Assembly: GCF_003367905.1 (NCBI RefSeq)
Contig: NZ_CP029462.1
Span: 1,922,001-1,986,000, forward strand
Source: Megasphaera stantonii
GTDB taxonomy: Bacteria; Bacillota; Negativicutes; Veillonellales; Megasphaeraceae
Reading direction: 5' to 3'
DNA length: 64,000 nt
In this document: one piece after another, positions 59,547 through 64,000 of the stretch
How the letters are laid out: each line of letters starts with the position of its first letter
Numbering within the stretch: position 1 is the stretch's first letter
Translations under genes and position numbers: made by a program
Notes under the pieces: model-generated
What the model was told of the DNA's origin: nothing
What the model saw: the letters and a program-made list of their open reading frames with translations, nothing else
Databases searched by the model: none

Positions 59547-62500
59547 TCATTTTTCTGCGTTCAGCGTGCTGTTAATGCGGACGCCGTTTAAGAAGGGGAT
59601 TACCGGTTTGGCCGTCGTGCTGACCGTTTCGCGGATGCCTTCGAAGGTCGTCGTCAGCATGAGTTTCAGGCGGTTTGTCTGATTGACCGAGCTGGCGCTG
59701 GGGTCGTAGTCGATGGCGACGATATTCGTGTCGGGGAAGGCCGCTTTCAGGGCTTTGATCATGCCCTTGCCCGTTACGTGGTTCGGCAGGCAGGCCCAGG
59801 GCTGGAGGCAGACGATGTTCTTCGCGCCCCGCTTGATGAGGTCGATCATATCGCCGGTCAGGAACCAGCCTTCGCCGGCGACGTGGCCGAGGGATAAGTA
59901 TTCCTTCGCCTCGTCGGCAATGTCGTAAATCGACGTGACCGGGTCGAAATGGCGGCTCTTGGCGACGGCTTCGCAATAGGGCTTGCGGTACCATTCGAGG
60001 AGCTTCACCATGGATTTGCTGGCCAGGGCCGACATCCAGCTTCCCGACAGGTATTTCTGGCGGAACTGGGTGTCGAGGAGGCCGTACAGGAAGAAATCCG
60101 TCAGGCCGGAGACGATGATTTCCCCGCCTTCTTCTTCGATCATGCGCACGATGTGGTTGTTGGCGATGGGATGGAACTTGACGTAGATTTCGCCGACCAG
60201 GCCGATGCGCGGCTTCATCTCTTCGCTCATGTCGATGTTGTCGAATTCGTCGATCATGGATCGGATGTTTTTCTTGAAGGTCTTGACGTCGGCTTTTATC
60301 AGGTCGACTTTGCATTTTTCCTGCCATTTTTTGAACAGGCTTTCGGCCGTGCCCTTTACCTTTTCATAGGGCCGCGTGCGGTATAATACCTGCTGCAGCG
60401 CGTCGCCGTATACCATGGCCATGACCAGGCGGTGCCAGAAGCCGATATGAGGCTTGAAGCCCGGCTGAGGATTCAGTCCCTTGGTATTCAGGGAAATGAT
60501 GGCTACGTCGCTCATGTTGGCGTCGGCCAGGGCTTTGCGGATCATGCCGATGTAGTTCGTCGCCCGGCAGCAGCCGCCCGTCTGGGAAATGATGACCGAC
60601 GTGTGCTTCAGATCGTATTTTCCCGATTTCAGGGCCGTAATGATTTGCCCCAGGGACATGATGGCCGGATAGCAGGCGTCGTTGTGGATATAGGCCAGGC
60701 CCGTGTCGATGGCTTCCTGGCCCTGATGGGGCAGGAGCTCGATGTGGTAGCCTTCGTGGGCGAAGGCCGCTTCGAACATGGGGAAGTGAATCGGCGTCAT
60801 AGACGGAGCCAAAATGACGTTCGTCTTCTTGTCGGCCTCCGTGAACAAGGCCTTGTGGTACAAATAGGGTTCCGTCGCTTCCGTGCTCGGTTTCCGGTGA
60901 TTCATGACGAACAAGAGGGAGCGCAGGCGGATGCGGATGGCGCCGAGGTTGGACCCTTCGTCGATTTTCAGCAATGTATGGATTTTATGGCCCTGAGCCA
61001 GGATTTCCTGTACCTGGTCGGCGACGATGGCGTCGAGGCCGCAGCCGAAGGAGTTGAGTTCGACCAATTCCAGATTGGGCTGCGTGACGATGTACTGCGC
61101 TGCCCGATACAGGCGGGAATGGTAGGACCACTGGTCGACGACGCGCAGTTCCTCCGGCAGGTGTCCCAGGGGAGCGACGCCGTCTTCCGTCAGGACGGCC
61201 AGGCCCAGGCTGTTGATGAGCTCAGGGATGCCGTGATTGATTTCCGGGTCGATGTGATAGGGACGGCCGCAGAGGACGATGGCCCTGTCGCCGTCTTTTG
61301 CCAGCCGTTCCAGCGTGGCCTTGGTCAGGTCGCGGTATTTCTGTTTATACGCTTCTTCCTCATCCCAGGCGGCTAGGGCGGCTTCCTTGATTTCCTTCTT
61401 GCCGATATTCCATACGCGCAGCTCTTCCTGCAGGCGCGGTACGATGCGTTTTTTATCGTGAAGCGGCAGGAAGGGGCACAGATAGAGGGTGTTCGTGTCG
61501 GACAGGCGTTCCACCATATTGTGGCGGATGACTTCGGGATAGCTCATGACCATGGGGCAGTTGAAGCTGTTGTCCCGGCTGCCTTCCTGGGGGCCGTTTT
61601 GGATGCAGGGATAGAAAATGCGGTCTACGCCCTTTTCCAGCAGGTTTTCGATGTGGCCGTGGACGAGCTTGGCCGGATAGCAGGCCGAATCGGAGGGGAC
61701 CGTGTCCATGGCCTTTTCAAACAGTTCCTTGGAGGATGGGTCGGACAAGACGACGGTGTAGCCCAGCTTGGTGAAGAAAGTAAACCAGAAGGGATAGTCT
61801 TCGTACATGTTCAGCACGCGGGGAATGCCGACGGTGCCGCGGGGGCCCTGCTCCAGCGGTTTGTACTGGTTGAACAGCAAATTGTACTTGACCTTGTACA
61901 TGTTGGGCAGCGCTTTCTTGCGGGCTGTCGTCGAGCCGGCGGCGCCCCGTTCGCAGCGGTTGCCCGTAATGAAGGAACGGCCGTCGTTGAAGGTGTTGAC
62001 CGTCAGCAGGCAGTTATTCGTGCACAGGCCGCAGTGGCGGATCGACGTGGCGACGGATAGGCCGGCCAGATCCTGCCGGCTGAGCAGCGTCGTCTTGGCG
62101 TGGTCGCTATGGTAGGACGAGCGGCAGATAAGCCCCATGCCGAAGGCTCCCATGAGGCCGGCGATGGCCGGCCGGATGACCTGGCGGCCCAGGAGCTTTT
62201 CAAAAGCCCGCAGCACGGCGTCGTTGTAGAAGGTGCCGCCCTGGACGACGATGTATTTGCCCAGCTTTTCCGGGTCTTTTACTTTTATTACTTTATATAA
62301 GGCGTTCTTGATGACCGAGTAGGACAGGCCGGCGGAAATATCCGCGAGGGTCGCTCCTTCCTTCTGGGCCTGCTTGACCTTGGAATTCATGAAAACGGTG
62401 CAGCGCGAGCCCAGGTCGATAGGGCTTTTGGCCATCAGGGCTGCCTTGGAAAACTCTTCGATAGACAGGTTCAGCGACTTGGCGAAGGTGTCGAGGAATG

Positions 62501-63851
62501 AGCCGCAGCCTGACGAGCAGGCTTCGTTGAGGAGGATGTCCTCGATGTGGCCGTCCTTTAAGCGGCTGCATTTCATGTCCTGCCCGCCGATGTCGAGGAT
62601 GAAATCGACGTCAGGGCAGAAATGGGCTGCCGCCTGATAGTGGGCGATGGTTTCGACTTCGCCGATATCGAGGTGCAGCGCTTCTTTCAGCAGGGCTTCG
62701 CCGTAGCCCGTAATGCCGGTCTTGGCGATAAACGCGCCGTCGGGCAGGCGGCTGTACACTTCTTCGATGATCTTTTTGGCGGCCATGAGCGGGCTGCCTT
62801 CGTTATTCTGATAGTGCGTATAGAGGATTTTCAGGTCTTCGCTCAGCAGGACGGCCTTGATCGTCGTCGAGCCGGCGTCGAGGCCCAGGTAGCACGGCCC
62901 GCTGTAGGCGGCCAGGTCGCCGTAGGGGACGGTATGCTGCGAGTGGCGCTGCTGAAATTCGCGCAGCTCTTCTTCGCTGTCGAAGAGGGGATCGATGCGG
63001 TCCGATTTTGCCAGAGACGATTCGTCGACGTTTTTCAGCTGTCCCATGAGGTTCATGAAGGATACAGGCGTTTCGTCGAAGCTGCCCAGAGCCGCGCCGA
63101 TGGCTACGTATACCTGGGCGTTTTCCGGCGCGACGACGTGGTCGTCGTCTAAATGAAGGGTCTTGGCGAACTGACGGCGCAGCTGCGGCAAATAGGTCAG
63201 CGGGCCGCCGAGGAAGCAGACCGTGCCCTTGATGGGACGGCCGCAGGCCAGGCCTGTAATCGTCTGGAAGACGATGGACTGGAAGACCGACGCGGCGACG
63301 TTTTCCTTGCTGGCCCCTTCGTTGAGGAGGGCCTGGATATCCGTTTTGGCGAATACGCCGCAGCGGGCGGCGATGGGATACAGGGTATCCGATTTTTCGG
63401 CCAGAGCGTTTAAGCCGCTGGCGTCGGTGTGGAGCAGCGTGGCCATCTGGTCGATGAACGCGCCCGTGCCGCCGGCGCAGTTGCCGTTCATGCGGTGTTC
63501 GTTGCCGCCGGTCAGATAGGTAATCTTCGCGTCTTCGCCGCCCAGCTCGATAATGACGTCCGACTGGGGGTAATAGGTGCGGACGGCCTTCGTGCCGGCG
63601 ATGACTTCCTGAACGAAGGCGATGCCCAGGTAGTCTGCCAGGGCGATGCCGCCGGAGCCTGTAATGGCAATGGTGATTTGTTGGTCACCGAAAATCTCAT
63701 AGGCATTTTGCAGCAAATCCCACACCTTTTGGCGAATGTCCGTGTAGTGGCGGACATAGCACGCGTGCAGGCATTGCTTGGCGTCGTTGAGGACGGCGAT
63801 CTTTACTGTCGTCGAACCAATGTCAATGCCTATATGTAATATGTTTTTCAT
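59547..63851 (-). CDS. Giant 2-hydroxyacyl-CoA dehydratase activase-like protein (double ASKHA ATPase fused to DUF2229 and dehydratase-like domains)
   Basis: This 1434-residue protein has two BadF/BcrA-type ATPase domains, with HIGIDIGSTTVKIAVL near residue 6 and YLGLDAGSTTIKAVLL near residue 319. The second includes the CSSGCGSFLDTFAKSL cluster cysteines. A CxxCxxxC motif (HCGLCTNNC) near residue 604 follows. Then comes a DUF2229-like part (RVLNMYEDYPFWFTFF near 675, DSACYPAKLVHGHI) and a dehydratase D-component-like region with further cysteines. Activases open the electron path to 2-hydroxyacyl-CoA dehydratases; this fused form is common in anaerobic Firmicutes but its substrate is unknown. 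ATG 63851 follows AAGGTG. Confidence 0.85.
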   Translation of the reverse strand: MKNILHIGIDIGSTTVKIAVLNDAKQCLHACYVRHYTDIRQKVWDLLQNAYEIFGDQQITIAITGSGGIALADYLGIAFVQEVIAGTKAVRTYYPQSDVIIELGGEDAKITYLTGGNEHRMNGNCAGGTGAFIDQMATLLHTDASGLNALAEKSDTLYPIAARCGVFAKTDIQALLNEGASKENVAASVFQSIVFQTITGLACGRPIKGTVCFLGGPLTYLPQLRRQFAKTLHLDDDHVVAPENAQVYVAIGAALGSFDETPVSFMNLMGQLKNVDESSLAKSDRIDPLFDSEEELREFQQRHSQHTVPYGDLAAYSGPCYLGLDAGSTTIKAVLLSEDLKILYTHYQNNEGSPLMAAKKIIEEVYSRLPDGAFIAKTGITGYGEALLKEALHLDIGEVETIAHYQAAAHFCPDVDFILDIGGQDMKCSRLKDGHIEDILLNEACSSGCGSFLDTFAKSLNLSIEEFSKAALMAKSPIDLGSRCTVFMNSKVKQAQKEGATLADISAGLSYSVIKNALYKVIKVKDPEKLGKYIVVQGGTFYNDAVLRAFEKLLGRQVIRPAIAGLMGAFGMGLICRSSYHSDHAKTTLLSRQDLAGLSVATSIRHCGLCTNNCLLTVNTFNDGRSFITGNRCERGAAGSTTARKKALPNMYKVKYNLLFNQYKPLEQGPRGTVGIPRVLNMYEDYPFWFTFFTKLGYTVVLSDPSSKELFEKAMDTVPSDSACYPAKLVHGHIENLLEKGVDRIFYPCIQNGPQEGSRDNSFNCPMVMSYPEVIRHNMVERLSDTNTLYLCPFLPLHDKKRIVPRLQEELRVWNIGKKEIKEAALAAWDEEEAYKQKYRDLTKATLERLAKDGDRAIVLCGRPYHIDPEINHGIPELINSLGLAVLTEDGVAPLGHLPEELRVVDQWSYHSRLYRAAQYIVTQPNLELVELNSFGCGLDAIVADQVQEILAQGHKIHTLLKIDEGSNLGAIRIRLRSLLFVMNHRKPSTEATEPYLYHKALFTEADKKTNVILAPSMTPIHFPMFEAAFAHEGYHIELLPHQGQEAIDTGLAYIHNDACYPAIMSLGQIITALKSGKYDLKHTSVIISQTGGCCRATNYIGMIRKALADANMSDVAIISLNTKGLNPQPGFKPHIGFWHRLVMAMVYGDALQQVLYRTRPYEKVKGTAESLFKKWQEKCKVDLIKADVKTFKKNIRSMIDEFDNIDMSEEMKPRIGLVGEIYVKFHPIANNHIVRMIEEEGGEIIVSGLTDFFLYGLLDTQFRQKYLSGSWMSALASKSMVKLLEWYRKPYCEAVAKSRHFDPVTSIYDIADEAKEYLSLGHVAGEGWFLTGDMIDLIKRGAKNIVCLQPWACLPNHVTGKGMIKALKAAFPDTNIVAIDYDPSASSVNQTNRLKLMLTTTFEGIRETVSTTAKPVIPFLNGVRINSTLNAEK

Positions 63852-63929
63852 GTGAGTCACCTTATCGGCTGCAAAGCCGATCTTTCTGATAATCTATAGA
63901 TGCAGGCGCCGCGTTTAAAGGAATACGGC

Positions 63930-63980
63930 GCATATAAGTCTACTCTATATTGTACCATATGGAGTCAAAACTGTAAGGTG
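63930..63980 (-). promoter_or_regulatory. Possible promoter of the activase-like gene
   Basis: On the minus strand, TTACAG, 16 bases and TACAAT lie around 63976-63949, about 100 bases before the start codon. The -35 is imperfect. The rest of the window end shows nothing else. Confidence 0.45.
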
Positions 63981-64000
63981 CCGGAATGAGAATTCATATG

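Overview
The window is chromosomal DNA from a diderm Firmicute, most likely a Megasphaera-like member of the Negativicutes (Veillonellaceae). It carries an almost complete lipid A/KDO/LPS-export gene set, next to Firmicute-type fatty-acid genes under a FapR regulator, a FabK-type enoyl reductase, YitT and DUF3084 proteins and a very large 2-hydroxyacyl-CoA-dehydratase-activase-like protein. The species assignment is inference from gene content.

1-15,274: outer-membrane biogenesis. The end of lpxC, then fabZ and lpxA, then (after a terminator and a new promoter) lpxI-lpxB-msbA-waaA-lpxK-kdsB-kdsA-kdsD-kdsC-lpxL-lptC-lptA-lptB-lptF, tightly packed, often overlapping, and closed by a terminator at 15,277. 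The run makes KDO, builds and acylates lipid A, flips it and exports it. 15,406-17,949: a DUF3084 coiled-coil membrane protein, an RNase H-fold protein and a YitT membrane protein. 18,138-18,368: a PC4/YdbC-like protein. 18,523-26,145: the fatty-acid operon fapR-plsX-fabH-fabD-fabG-acpP-fabK-fabF-rnc, with a FapR operator just downstream of its promoter. 26,187: a radical SAM protein.

27,309-33,037: a phosphorus cluster. A phosphonoacetate-hydrolase-like gene and pstS run left, and a LysR regulator and pstCAB run right, with a LysR-type operator and a three-repeat Pho-box-like site. 33,119-38,500: a flavodoxin/ferredoxin protein, a carboxyltransferase, a trans-sulfuration PLP enzyme and an NhaC antiporter. 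38,562: a MerR regulator.

39,540-49,060: an AT-richer restriction-modification island, hsdM-hsdS-small gene-recombinase-silent hsdS halves-hsdR-mrr. It contains four copies of a 12-base core in both orientations inside and after the hsdS segments, so it reads as a DNA-inversion (shuffling) type I system. 49,073: tag glycosylase. 49,655 and 53,196: two small exported acidic proteins. Between them lies an IS3-family element, inserted in the loop of a terminator and itself interrupted by an IS256-family element; both have visible target duplications.

53,494-53,793 looks like an unannotated type I toxin-antitoxin module: a 21-residue hydrophobic peptide whose ribosome site is locked in a hairpin, faced by a convergent antisense RNA sharing the same terminator hairpin. 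A tRNA-Pro(GGG), an exported protein, a GNAT acetyltransferase, dnaE, a 51-residue Cys-rich small protein and the giant activase-like gene on the minus strand complete the window.
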